64,000 nt of DNA, taken from positions 3,968,001-4,032,000 of the forward strand of contig JACCLO010000005.1 of assembly GCA_029448655.1 (NCBI GenBank), given 5' to 3'. This stretch comes from Wolfiporia cocos (Eukaryota > Basidiomycota > Agaricomycetes > Polyporales > Phaeolaceae). The translations under genes and the position numbers were made by a program. The notes beneath the pieces were generated by a model, which worked only from the letters and a program-made list of their open reading frames with translations, was not told the DNA's origin and made no database searches. This document shows positions 20,601 through 29,930 of this stretch, piece by piece. Numbering within the stretch: the stretch's first letter is position 1; every line of letters begins with the position of its first letter.

Positions 20601-22278
20601 AGTGGCACTTCCTCTTGAGCAAGTTGGCCCGTTCTTCCGCGGTGGGCTCGGACCGCGTGGTTCCCGATGTCAATGTTGCCGCCCGACCTTTCCCTTTGTC
20701 GGCGACGCCCTTACCCGTGTCACGACCGTGGCGCAGCTTTTCCTCGTCGCGGAGACGACGCATCGCATTGTCCGTACGGAGGATAGCCTGTTTCCAAGAT
20801 TCGTAGTCTTCCGGAATCTGGACATTGTATCCCCGTTGCGATTTGTCATTTACCGTGGTGGCGACGAAAGCGGAGTGTACTGCCGTATAGATCTCTTTCG
20901 GAATGGCGGAGGTGACCCAGCGGTGGACGATCTGGTTCTCCTTGTCATACTTTGCTTCCGAAAGAAGTCTTTCCAGTTCTTGGAAGTACTCCTCGCCTTT
21001 GCCAATGGTCATACTAAGTTTTTCCGCTGCGACCGCCGACTTCTTTTCCAGGTCGGGGTCGTCGAACTTCTGGTGAAGTTCCCAGACAAAGCGGAGCCAG
21101 CTCATATGCCACTGTCCGTCACGGTAGTGCTCCCGCGTGAAAGCCGTTACCCATGAGTCAACCTTTGGTCCCCGTATCAACGAGATAGCCGTGCCGATTT
21201 TCTTGCTGTCTGTAAAGAGCAGCGGCCGGTTGTCGTTGATGTACAGTTTAAGGCGCATTACCCAGGCGATGAAGTTCTCGCCGGTGAAGGGTTCGGGTTC
21301 GCGCACCTTAGACTTGTACCGGGGGTCAGGCTGTGGCTCCGGGAGCATTGAGTACGTGTCCCATTGTGAGCTAGTCGGTTTCTCGGGTCGCCACATCGAT
21401 GCCCGCGTTCCCTGAAGAGGCGCGGCTCTCCAGGTGTTCGCGTGCACGTTTGCGGGGGGAGCCGACGGAGGAACCGGTGCTGCAGCCATGGCCGAGTAGG
21501 GGACCTGGGGTGTAATGACCGGGGGGGTGTAGCCTGGCAGGAAAGGATTCGTCTGCCGGGTGCCCGCGTTTGATGCCGGACGGGTTGCCGAATTCACCGG
21601 TGGGGGAGATCCCATGTGGACGGACCTGACCCAGTTTTCGACCGGCCGGAAGCGTTCTTCCGGAACCGATGGTACTGACCGACGGGGGGCGGAGTGCTGG
21701 CTGTGTAACGAGGCCGCATCTCCTGCCGCAATTGCATCTGCCTGGAGGCGTTGTGCCTCCCGCAGGAATCGTGCTCCCATGTCGGCGTTCCACACACCGG
21801 TTTGAACCATTGTAGCCGCTACCGTCTGACACCGAAAGCCGAAGTCCGCCGTGGTTGGGTTGGGAGGGAACGCCCATTGCATGGCTAGGGGCGAGTCAAC
21901 GTGACCGAGAGAGTTCGCTGCTCGGATCGTGTTTGACTGTTCCCTCGCTACGTGGAACACTGCGTCCAACCTCTCAATGCTGGGACCTTGGTCTTCGACC
22001 GATCCTCCCAGGACCAGTGAGCGAGCGGGGCGATGGTTACTGATGGTCTCTGTGTGTGCCGGGGCGACCTCAACGTTCGGTCGGGGGGCATGGATACTAT
22101 CTGCCACCGATAGGAGCGCGAAGTTGTCCGGGAGACCATGCATCTGGTAGTTCACCCACTGCCCTGGGTGAAACGGGTTGGAGGAGGCGACGGAGCCGGG
22201 GAGTGGGACGCCCGCCGGGTTCGGGGGTTGTTTGGGCCTCGGGTTGCGGATGTAATTGAGACTGTGTGGGGAGGCCAT
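17683..22278 (-). CDS. B1 fused Gag-dUTPase-protease-RT-RNase H, stopped by a nonsense codon
   Basis: 1531 aa open frame starting MASPHSLNYI at 22278. Gag occupies about the first 700 residues, with the capsid region around FTGENFIAWVMRLKLYI and an atypical Cys/His cluster CHSCSKTQAEAPGKGC then WHQ near residue 555. A complete dUTPase follows at about 790-925 (SAGYDLHSAEE, PRSGLALKG, GVVDEDYTGR, DRIAQFI, GTQGFGSTGE). Next come protease (IDSGSTGSVIS, about 960), RT (SKLDIRWGYTNVRI about 1252, YLDDILVF about 1311) and RNase H (RIEADSSDFATGA). A TAG after LTDH at 17683-17685 stops it where the family normally continues with NLEYF. The dUTPase sits between Gag and protease, unlike families A and C. 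No gag/pol frameshift is needed. Confidence 0.9.
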   Translation of the reverse strand: MASPHSLNYIRNPRPKQPPNPAGVPLPGSVASSNPFHPGQWVNYQMHGLPDNFALLSVADSIHAPRPNVEVAPAHTETISNHRPARSLVLGGSVEDQGPSIERLDAVFHVAREQSNTIRAANSLGHVDSPLAMQWAFPPNPTTADFGFRCQTVAATMVQTGVWNADMGARFLREAQRLQADAIAAGDAASLHSQHSAPRRSVPSVPEERFRPVENWVRSVHMGSPPPVNSATRPASNAGTRQTNPFLPGYTPPVITPQVPYSAMAAAPVPPSAPPANVHANTWRAAPLQGTRASMWRPEKPTSSQWDTYSMLPEPQPDPRYKSKVREPEPFTGENFIAWVMRLKLYINDNRPLLFTDSKKIGTAISLIRGPKVDSWVTAFTREHYRDGQWHMSWLRFVWELHQKFDDPDLEKKSAVAAEKLSMTIGKGEEYFQELERLLSEAKYDKENQIVHRWVTSAIPKEIYTAVHSAFVATTVNDKSQRGYNVQIPEDYESWKQAILRTDNAMRRLRDEEKLRHGRDTGKGVADKGKGRAATLTSGTTRSEPTAEERANLLKRKCHSCSKTQAEAPGKGCNKPVWHQPNWKPRAATSGGNTGAGPSQPARTRQAVEGPPAEKVLGEVSQEDFMRMVAAWAKENPEAAKEAGFTQVRPLSNNKFSVLEIEEPVNNSISESATEGNEPVDGLYGLGTGAPIFDYVSVPRSVDLAPGNDNRASTCSDDSFVTASEEPPTGAWREDKTVLNSSIVNNVNYVPMDVDPVVDPDVQMADASEPTVQKKTEKKMRRRRAKKKAVTLDIYLDHPWVIPPEHKSEGSAGYDLHSAEEVVIPNGKRITVDTGIMIRMPPGVYGRIAPRSGLALKGVDVEAGVVDEDYTGRLKVILNNQTGTDYQVEYGDRIAQFILECNMTPDTRIVKSIRETRRGTQGFGSTGEKLRGNVVVIQTGKRGRQIEVPITLHRPDGRALFTKALIDSGSTGSVISRAYVEEYKLEQLPLDRPVKLYNADGSTNAAGKMTHYVELQMQINTHLETRKFHVTELSSANIFLSFDWLEDHNPTIDWKKHRITFTCDCEHEQIEDGDHIYYIFADAWIRNRKECRADIAERVRATKATEIAIATGKTTEAKTFEEVVPEYLHEFEDMFKETEFDQLPERRPWDHAIELLPNSEPYAGKIYALSPREQEALDDFLEEQLRTGRIRPSKSPWGAPFFFVKKKDGKLRPIQDYRKLNQMTKKNRYPLPLITELLNKLKRAKYFSKLDIRWGYTNVRIKEGDEEKATFITNRGLYEPLVMFFRMCNAPGTFQTLMNDIFRDLIMTGKVIVYLDDILVFTETKAEHKEILRKVLLVLRQNKLTCKPEKCEFMKSEVEYLGHIISHGEIRMDPVKVAAVAEWPAPRNKKEVQSFIGFANFYRRFIPKFSTVACPLINLTKDTPWQWGTAEQECFDKLKKIFIEAPMLGIPNDDHPFRIEADSSDFATGACLMQKQDGVWKPIAYQSKTMLPAERNYKIYDRELLAIMRTLDEWRHFVMGGKHPVEVLTDH

Positions 22279-23028
22279 TGTATCGTAGGGGAAGATGTAT
22301 GTGTAAAATGTAGAGTCGCGAAAAACAGCGCTACCCGCCCACTGTGGATCAGCCTATAGCTGCGATCGGGGTGGTAACTAGAAACTGTCTTTCCACTCTA
22401 TTCAGAGACCACCTCTTTTCGGAGGTGCGCCAAGAAACACCAAGGGGTTTTCAGCCCAAGTAATCTCTGCCTCCAAAACCTCGTCCAGCCCCGAAGCTAA
22501 TTCGGGATACCGGGGGCACGGGATCTAAACCCTTGGGATGGAGGGTCTAAAACTATCGTATGTGGCCAAGTGGCCGTATAGTGTGAGCTGTGTCGCGCTC
22601 CTTCAGCCGCCTTGTGGGGCGCTGGGTTGTATAGTAACGGGGGGGCAGTAATGCCCGTATAGTCGGTGCGGTAATGCGCGTAAATAGGTGCCCAGTGCCT
22701 CTGTAATCTGCCGTAGGGCCCCTTAACGCCTTTGATTATTTCGCGTCGGGTGCACAGTTACTACGGTGGGGATGAAACCCAAAGCCTTTACGTCGTATTG
22801 CACGACGCTGGCCCAGTAGCTTAGAAGCAACGGCAGGAGAGGTCCCCTGCACGCTGTTCACAAGTGTAGTCCCCCAGAACCCTGTCCCTTGTCCCTGGGA
22901 TACGGGAGGATAAGAGTTTATCACCCGCAAGACCGAAGTCAAGCGAGGGTGAAGAAACAATGCACTTTGCCCCTAGTGCGCCGGGGTTGTTCTGGAATGA
23001 ACTTAGAACGGGGTGGAGACTCGTCTTA
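22279..23028 (-). other. B1 untranslated leader with primer-binding site
   Basis: 750 bp between the 5' LTR and the gag start, without a credible ORF. The complement of 23017-23027 is the primer-binding site AAGACGAGTCT, which is the reverse complement of the inferred transcript start at 23122-23132 (read on the minus strand). No upstream accessory ORF is present, unlike in A and C. Confidence 0.65.
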
Positions 23029-23399
23029 TGACACAAGCGTATTCTCAAGCAACTACTCAGGGGAATATTACTCGCGTGGAAGCGTATTCCTAGTCTGAGG
23101 CTACTCAAGGCAACAAAGGCCAAGACGAGTCTGGGGTGCTCCCTGCTCGTCTGGCTGGTATATATGCTCGTAGGCTGTTTGTACATGTTTGGCTACTATA
23201 CAGTATTACGTAAGCTGATAGACCGTTTAGAGTATGGTAAACCCTATCGTAGGTGTAGAGCCACATCAAGAGTGTCCGGGGTCTGTGTAGGCACGTGTGG
23301 GGTGTTCGGGGTCCTTGCACGTGATGCATAGGCGGGTGCTTAGATAAGATAAGGGTTGTTCCTAGTCGCAAGCTAGTTGGAGAAAATCGGCTTGTGACA
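23029..23399 (-). repeat. B1 5' LTR (shared with B0)
   Basis: 371 bp, TGACACAAGCG ... CGGCTTGTGACA on the plus strand, matching the plus-strand LTR at 23962-24332. The sequence to its right is the 3' internal end of another B copy, so it acts as 5' LTR of B1 and 3' LTR of B0. Confidence 0.88.
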
Positions 23400-23961
23400 G
23401 TACCCCCTCTTCTAGCTGCGTGTCCCCACGCCCAGCAATCACTTTGTACATTGTTTGGTCAACATGGCACGGGTGATCTACGGTTTTCTTGCAGATATGT
23501 GGGTTGGCGAGTTGGAGGGTGTTTAAGACCGGGTAGATCCAGTATCCTTTTGACTCAGGTATAGTGGATTCTATCAGCTGCCCAACTCGTATTCCGTATT
23601 GTACGACCCGTGTGCGTGGATCGCAGAACCAGAAGTTACGAGCGACGAGCTTCTTTTCGTAGGCTTAGAATGGTATACTGCCTTTGACTAGAAGCGCGGT
23701 GTCTATGTCGTCGTATATTATGAACTCCTTCGGGTTCTCCCTAAGTCCCATTTCCTGAGCTTTTCGTTCAAAGTCCTCCCACTCTGGGTCCCATTTGGTT
23801 TCAGAGTGGCCCCAGCCAGTGAATCTGTTTTTCCACTGGTTGCCTGGGGCGGATGGTCGTGCTTCGAAGAACTTAGTGACTAGCTCTTGGTAATGGTTCA
23901 ATCCACGTTTTCGTTCCCATGTTCTGGTCCCGTCAGACCACTCGACTTCCAGCTCGACTCG
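23400..23961 (-). pseudogene. B0 fragment: chromodomain and unknown C-terminal tail
   Basis: 3' internal end of a third B copy, about 90 percent like 15106-15680. Read on the minus strand it encodes ELEVEWSDGTRTWERKRGLN, the WEDFERKAQEMGL tail, a TAA after KGSIPF, then an extension absent from truncated B1: GYWIYPVLNTLQLANPHIC and HPCHVDQTMYKVIAG, reaching the polypurine tract. B2 inserted at its right end; the 5 bp left flank is ACTCG, but the partner duplication is not in the window. Confidence 0.78.
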
Positions 23962-24332
23962 TGTCACAAGCCGATTTTCTCCAACTAGCTTGCGACTAGG
24001 AACAACCCTTATCTTATCTAAGCACCCGCCTATGCATCACGTGCAAGGACCCCGAACACCCCACACGTGCCTACACAGACCCCGGACACTCTTGATGTGG
24101 CTCTACACCTACGATAGGGTTTACCATACTCTAAACGGTCTATCAGCTTACGTAATACTGTATAGTAGCCAAACATGTACAAACAGCCTACGAGCATATA
24201 TACCAGCCAGACGAGCAGGGAGCACCCCAGACTCGTCTTGGCCTTTGTTGCCTTGAGTAGCCTCAGACTAGGAATACGCTTCCACGCGAGTAATATTCCC
24301 CTGAGTAGTTGCTTGAGAATACGCTTGTGTCA
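23962..24332 (+). repeat. B2 5' LTR
   Basis: 371 bp, TGTCACAAGCCG ... CTTGTGTCA, plus orientation, mirror copy of 23029-23399. Confidence 0.9.
24197..24239 (+). promoter_or_regulatory. B2 LTR TATA box and inferred transcript start
   Basis: TATATACC at 24197-24204 and AGACTCGTCTT at 24229-24239, 32 nt downstream. The latter is the exact reverse complement of the primer-binding site. Confidence 0.68.
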
Positions 24333-24333
24333 T

Positions 24334-24344
24334 AAGACGAGTCT
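24334..24344 (+). other. primer-binding site, self-complementary (B2)
   Basis: AAGACGAGTCT, 1 nt after the LTR end, a perfect complement of 24229-24239. Confidence 0.75.
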
Positions 24345-25082
24345 CCACCCCGTTCTAAGTTCATTCCAGAACAACCCCGGCGCACTAGGGGCAAAGTGCA
24401 TTGTTTCTTCACCCTCGCTTGACTTCGGTCTTGCGGGTGATAAACTCTTATCCTCCCGTATCCCAGGGACAAGGGACAGGGTTCTGGGGGACTACACTTG
24501 TGAACAGCGTGCAGGGGACCTCTCCTGCCGTTGCTTCTAAGCTACTGGGCCAGCGTCGTGCAATACGACGTAAAGGCTTTGGGTTTCATCCCCACCGTAG
24601 TAACTGTGCACCCGACGCGAAATAATCAAAGGCGTTAAGGGGCCCTACGGCAGATTACAGAGGCACTGGGCACCTATTTACGCGCATTACCGCACCGACT
24701 ATACGGGCATTACTGCCCCCCCGTTACTATACAACCCAGCGCCCCACAAGGCGGCTGAAGGAGCGCGACACAGCTCACACTATACGGCCACTTGGCCACA
24801 TACGATAGTTTTAGACCCTCCATCCCAAGGGTTTAGATCCCGTGCCCCCGGTATCCCGAATTAGCTTCGGGGCTGGACGAGGTTTTGGAGGCAGAGATTA
24901 CTTGGGCTGAAAACCCCTTGGTGTTTCTTGGCGCACCTCCGAAAAGAGGTGGTCTCTGAATAGAGTGGAAAGACAGTTTCTAGTTACCACCCCGATCGCA
25001 GCTATAGGCTGATCCACAGTGGGCGGGTAGCGCTGTTTTTCGCGACTCTACATTTTACACATACATCTTCCCCTACGATACA
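24345..25082 (+). other. B2 untranslated leader
   Basis: 738 bp, mirror copy of the B1 leader. No ORF assigned. Contains GC-rich self-complementary stretches such as the GCGTCGTGCAATACGACG hairpin near 24552-24569. Confidence 0.55.
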
Positions 25083-26142
25083 ATGGCCTCCCCACACAGT
25101 CTCAATTACATCCGCAACCCGAGGCCCAAACAACCCCCGAACCCGGCGGGCGTCCCACTCCCCGGCTCCGTCGCCTCCTCCAACCCGTTTCACCCAGGGC
25201 AGTGGGTGAACTACCAGATGCATGGTCTCCCGGACAACTTCGCGCTCCTATCGGTGGCAGATAGTATCCATGCCCCCCGACCGAACGTTGAGGTCGCCCC
25301 GGCACACACAGAGACCATCAGTAACCATCGCCCCGCTCGCTCACTGGTCCTGGGAGGATCGGTCGAAGACCAAGGTCCCAGCATTGAGAGGTTGGACGCA
25401 GTGTTCCACGTAGCGAGGGAACAGTCAAACACGATCCGAGCAGCGAACTCTCTCGGTCACGTTGACTTGCCCCTAGCCATGCAATGGGCGTTCCCTCCCA
25501 ACCCAACCACGGCGGACTTCGGCTTTCGGTGTCAGACGGTAGCGGCTACAATGGTTCAAACCGGTGTGTGGAACGCCGACATGGGAGCACGATTCCTGCG
25601 GGAGGCACAACGCCTCCAGGCAGATGCAATTGCGGCAGGAGATGCGGCCTCGTTACACAGCCAGCACTCCGCCCCCCGTCGGTCAGTACCATCGGTTCCG
25701 GAAGAACGCTTCCGGCCGGTCGAAAACTGGGTCAGGTCCGTCCACATGGGATCTCCCCCACCGGTGAATTCGGCAACCCGTCCGGCATCAAACGCGGGCA
25801 CCCGGCAGACGAATCCTTTCCTGCCAGGCTACACCCCCCCGGTCATTACACCCCAGGTCCCCTACTCGGCCATGGCTGCAGCACCGGTTCCTCCGTCGGC
25901 TCCCCCCGCAAACGTGCACGCGAACACCTGGAGAGCCGCGCCTCTTCAGGGAACGCGGGCATCGATGTGGCGACCCGAGAAACCGACTAGCTCACAATGG
26001 GACACGTACTCAATGCTCCCGGAGCCACAGCCTGACCCCCGGTACAAGTCTAAGGTGCGCGAACCCGAACCCTTCACCGGCGAGAACTTCATCGCCTGGG
26101 TAATGCGCCTCAAACTGTACATCGACAACAACCGGCCGCTGC
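25083..26142 (+). pseudogene. gag: B2 gag, truncated
   Basis: N-terminal 353 residues of the B Gag, almost identical to B1 (MASPHSLNYI ... MRLKLYIDNNRPL). Homology stops inside the capsid domain at 26142, where an unrelated LTR-like sequence begins and supplies an artificial end at 26207. The rest of B2 is not in the window, so the copy is dead or its remainder was displaced. Confidence 0.88.
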
Positions 26143-26477
26143 ACTCACCCCTAGGTCACCCTAGTTACAGCATAGCTACCACATTATGCAGTACGTGCCC
26201 TTACTAGCGCTGCACATGGACCACTGACTTTAGGGCAGCACATCACCAAGTAGTGTAGTGCATGTATATACATTGTGACATCTGAGGTTAACACCTCAGA
26301 ACTAGAATTGTCAATGTTGGGGCTTAGTCCCCCTTACTCCAATACCTCTGTGTGCACCACCTCACCTCCTCTGCTTGTCAGCTAGACTGGGAGTCTCTGC
26401 TCAGTGACTAGCATGTGGGCTCAACAGCCCATCCCACTACAGCACCTCTTCTCACAGAAGGTGCCTTGAGCCCATTT
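26143..26477 (+). repeat. LTR fragment K
   Basis: Plus-oriented LTR-like sequence distantly matching LTR J (26684 onward): shared order of a TCACxxTAGTTACA-type block, a GACTTTAGGGC block, ATGTATATACA as TATA region, and the CCCCCTTACTCCAATAC block. The 5' end is at the B2 breakpoint and the 3' end is cut by LTR H. Borders are uncertain. Confidence 0.45.
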
Positions 26478-26683
26478 TGACACAGAATGTACCTCTGCCC
26501 TACCCCCTACCTCTTGTGTCTGCCGTATATGTGTGTACATGGACTTTCAATGTATATTGGCAAGAGAGAGGGCCCCCCAGTCTAGCGAGATGAGAACAAA
26601 GTCATGCAGTGAGAGTAGAGAGCATAAAGGCAATCCTGCCCCTCATCAGGGAGGATGCCAAGAATACTTGTTCTGAGGAGTAG

Positions 26684-27576
26684 TGTCACAACTCACTTAA
26701 TTCTTTGTTATGAGACAGTGCCTATTCTTGTCAGATAAGATAGTGGGATATTCACATGCTGGTCACAGTAGTTACACTAGCATTACGTAGTTACTTGTCA
26801 CTAGGCTGTGCGCTGAGTTGTGCACAGACCACTTTAGGGCTAGCCAGTAGCAAGCGTCTCACTTTCTCATGTGTATATTACCATAGCGTGACTGGGGCTT
26901 ATTCCCCAGTCTTGTTATTTTCATCTATGGGGTTTGTCCCCCTTTATCCAATACTCTGGGTCATACCTCAACCAACGCCCGCCCACTTAGTCCTACTCCC
27001 CCTACTAACGCCTTTCAGTTACCAGCGGTCCCCAAGATGCTATACGAGGGGTAGTCGACAGGCAGCTACAGCGGAGTCGAGGGTCTCCCAGACTAGCAGG
27101 ATAATCAGACAGCGCAGCAAGGCATGGAGTGAAGGCGGCCCTTAGGCCAATGCCAAATTGATGAGTCTGAGGAGTACGCCTCAGACTCTTGGGTATATAT
27201 ACATGATAGTAGCGCCGTAGTACTAGATGGCTACCCTTGCCCTAAAGCGACGTGGCCTGTGCGCACGCGCCTAACGAACAAGGACTAGAACGCTAACGTA
27301 AGCAGTCATGTGATATACAGTAAAGTAGCCGCACGCTAACTACTTGGAGATACGCGCCAGTAAAGGCGCGCACCTTTCGGCAAATCCCTAGATTGAGAGT
27401 TCGACCCCCGGTAATTGCATATGAGGAATAATCACAGAAATAAATCGTGACAGCTATACTCCCTGCATCTGCACATGCCTCTCTCTTAAGTCACTGCTAG
27501 ACTGATGGAATGGCCATCTGGCTATGTCCTTGAGGGATCCCAGCTATGCTGGTTACACTGTGAGCACACTGTGATA
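26684..27576 (+). mobile_element. solo LTR J (plus), interrupted by LTR G
   Basis: Starts TGTCACAACTCAC and ends CACTGTGATA, flanked by a 5 bp duplication AGTAG (26679-26683 and 27577-27581) inside LTR H. Without G it is about 479 bp. Its 3' terminus is GTGATA rather than GTGTCA. Confidence 0.65.
27044..27452 (-). mobile_element. solo LTR G (minus)
   Basis: 409 bp with a minus-strand start TGTCACGATTTATT, flanked by GCTAT (27039-27043 and 27453-27457). It has a minus-strand TATATATA block near 27192-27200 and an inverted GAGTCTGAGG/CCTCAGACTC pair like D and E. The left terminus (ACGAGG) lacks the usual LTR end, so the border is less certain. Confidence 0.55.
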
Positions 27577-27716
27577 AGTAGCCTCAGAACGTTTGGGCTT
27601 ATATACATGAGTGGTGCTACACTACAGTACTAGGGCTTGCCCTAAAGACATGGCCCATGCAGCTTTCCTACTGCTGTTGGTTCAAGCCAGGGGGGGTACC
27701 CTTTATCCAAAATCTG

Positions 27717-28420
27717 TTACGGTTATTTTGATTTTTTAAATATCGACAGAACTCACCATAGGGCGAATACGATACAGGAACTTGTTGCGCAACCAACCCC
27801 CTGGCTACCTGTGATCCTACTGGGCGCATCCCCAGTTGTACTAGTCTATAGGGCTCGTTTCATCTTTGGCAGATCCAACCCTGCCACCGTTTCATGTTCA
27901 TCGTTTATTAGCTGACAGATGGCGTTCAACCGCCATCATTCCTATCTATCGTCTTGGATATATCACTACATACTTATCAAACGTTTTGGACTATAGCGTA
28001 GATAGTATCGGTGACATCTGGGACAGACTTGACCCCTGAAATTTAGCGTAGTATAAAAGCTCAAGTACTTACCGTCGAGGCTCTTCAGCTCGACCTTGTT
28101 GTACAAACAAGAAGTCTTATACTCGTTCTCAAACGTAGGAAACTACGCTCAAGTATTTCTCGCTCAAGCAATTGAACGACTAAGTCCTCGAAGTGCACAT
28201 CGACTTCTCGGACTTAGGCGAGTCTTATATTCTATCAGGCTCGCACTTGAACAGATTATATCCTCTAACGCGTATTGGATATTAACCGATCTCCTAAGAA
28301 TTCTACTTAGGACTTGAAGGCATCTAACGAGTATTTGCCTTGCATACGGCAACAAGCCTACGTGCAGAAGAACGATCTATATTCGTGACTCGAATATACG
28401 AACAGGTATTCGACCCGTAA
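27717..28420 (+). mobile_element. short-TIR repeat, copy 1 (704 bp, non-autonomous)
   Basis: Begins TTACGG and ends CCGTAA, flanked by a perfect 9 bp duplication CAAAATCTG (27708-27716 and 28421-28429). No coding frame. Two further, rearranged copies lie at 44727-45865. The 9 bp duplication with very short inverted ends resembles no superfamily I can name with confidence; Mutator-like elements also make 9 bp duplications. Confidence 0.72.
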
Positions 28421-28433
28421 CAAAATCTGTGAC

Positions 28434-29221
28434 TGACACAAACCCAATACTCACTAGTGAAGGCAGTGATCTTGAGGGATAAGACGACTAGGTAGTTGTG
28501 ATAACACAAGTAATAGGTGATGGAAGTAGCTTGTTAAGCTGTAGTCCAATATCGAGATGAATAGAACTGAGGTCTCTATGTAACGAAAGACTTACTTGTA
28601 TGGTCTTGATGTTAGACGAAGCTAAAAGACTAAGTAGAGGTTGCTTGTTAGGCAAGAGTGTTATCGCTGTGTAACGAAGTTGATAGTTCTGGGGCAATAG
28701 CCGCCAGAGAATGCAAGCTTATATACATGTGGTATAGGACCCCTGGTACTCTAGGTAAGACTAACGATACAGTAGGGCGTAGGGCACAGGCCGGTAATGG
28801 CGGTGCTAACGAAGTGTCCGTAGCTTGTGATATGGGGATCCCGGGCTGAGTCATAGGCCGATTGGGATATGTCATTGGTATGACGATGCGTGAGTAAGGC
28901 GTCTTTGTTGGAAACGTGATGTGGGTCCGGACTCTGCCCAGAGTCTGGAACGGTGATGTCAGTTATGACGTGGCAGCGCTAAGGGTGCTGGAGATAGTAT
29001 CATGTGATGAATAGGTAACGTGGTTGAGAGATAAGATAAGACGTCTAGTGTGGGAATGGTCACGTGAGTGATCTACGAGGTTATGGTTCGGTACAGCGGC
29101 ATGGTAGCTTAAGTATAGCTTAGATACAGGATAAGTGCAGATGTCGAAGAACAATTCGGGATAAATGCGAAGAAATAGTGAAAAATACAGGGAAAATTAG
29201 AGAACAGATAAATCTGTGACA
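28434..29221 (-). repeat. 3' LTR of element I (minus)
   Basis: 788 bp, TGACACAAACCC ... AATCTGTGACA on the plus strand, followed by the complement of a GAAGAGGGGGTAA polypurine tract at 29221-29234. Minus-strand TATATAAG near 28713-28722 and AGAACTATCAAC downstream follow the family A promoter pattern. Confidence 0.75.
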
Positions 29222-29306
29222 TTACCCCCTCTTCAGACTTCAGCGACCCGATGAAGACATATGATGTGTGTGCTAGAGCCCACTTAAGGGTTAGGCTTTG
29301 TGTTTA

Positions 29307-29930
29307 TTACCTTCCAGTGGATCCAAGTCCCTTTTCTCCACGAGAACCGATAGTGAGATAGTCTCTTTCGTACGTCCCGGTATTACCGTGATGTACTTCA
29401 GAATGGTCGAGTGGCTGAACGATGAGTTGGGCGATTTTGTCGCCTGCGAGGACGTTGTGATATTCTGTACCAAGATTGTGTATCATGACTTTGATTTCGC
29501 CACGATAATCCCAATCTATGATTCCGCCTAAGACTGTTAACGATTTCTTGGCCATACTAGACCGGGTTTCCAGGTGTCCATAACTCCCGTAAGGAAGAAG
29601 TAGACGTAAATCAGTGGAAACGGTGGTTGTCGTATTTGGCTTCAGAGATATGTCTTCGGCTGAGAATATATCGTAACCCGCCGAGTGAGGGGTACCCTTG
29701 TCAGGATACGTTCCCTTAACTCCCACGGCGAATTCTAGGTACTTGTTGAATTTCACGTTGTCGTCTACGAAGTTTCTGTAGGGATCGCGTATAACCCATT
29801 TTCGTTCTGCTTTTCTTTCCTCTTCGGTATATTCCTTGTTCTGGAGCGGCCAGTCGTCTGGCCAAAGGTATCTGTCTCCGACTTTCCAGTCGTCATCATC
29901 TTCTGGGTCTGCTACTGCAATCTGGTGACG
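29307..29930 (-). pseudogene. element I Pol C-terminus: dUTPase
   Basis: Last 208 residues of an A-type Pol, read leftward: VADPEDDDDWKVGDRYLWPDDW linker (first 20 residues VADPEDDDDWKVGDRYLWPD), then dUTPase with SAGYDIFSAED, TRSSMAKK, GGIIDWDYRGE, DKIAQLI and GLGSTGR, ending in a stop at 29307-29309. The upstream part is cut by the C1 LTR at 29931. The fragment itself is uninterrupted. Confidence 0.85.

Larger units (their letters stand above)
5130..23399 (-). mobile_element. Ty3/gypsy chromovirus B1 (nested, inactive)
   Basis: Minus-strand LTR retrotransposon. The 5' LTR is 23029-23399. The 3' LTR is 14825-15105 plus 5130-5224, split by the insertion of D and A. The internal region runs from the self-complementary primer site (23017-23027) through one long gag-dUTPase-protease-RT-RNase H-integrase-chromodomain frame to a polypurine tract complementary to 15106-15119. 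Coding capacity is destroyed by at least three nonsense codons, one frameshift and solo LTR E. The outer flanks (ACTAC on the left, GTACC on the right) do not match, and the right flank is internal sequence of another B copy, so its 5' LTR is shared with a neighbour (B0). Confidence 0.85.
21219..26142. repeat. 2.18 kb inverted repeat around a 562 bp spacer
   Basis: Arms 21219-23399 and 23962-26142 are near-identical reverse complements (mirror sum 47361). Visible differences are few, for example Ser/Leu after GHVD and IND/IDN before NRPL in the encoded Gag. The spacer 23400-23961 belongs to element B0. Confidence 0.9.
26478..28433 (-). mobile_element. LTR H (minus), interrupted by J and by a TIR repeat
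   Basis: Pieces 26478-26683, 27582-27716 and 28430-28433 reconstruct one minus-oriented LTR related to E: left end TGACACAGAATG, central inverted pair GTTCTGAG ... CTCAGAAC, TATATA block near 27600, right end AAAATCTGTGAC. The right terminus is cut by LTR I one base short of TGACA. The left flank is CATTT; its partner is not seen. Confidence 0.6.

Noticed and set aside
23105..24256. Mirror-image open frames of 88 and 121 codons in the B LTRs
   Set aside because: They are LTR sequence read in the two copies of the inverted repeat; no coding evidence.
26756..27145. 129-codon plus-strand frame
   Set aside because: Lies across the junction of solo LTRs J and G, so it is a chance frame in LTR sequence.
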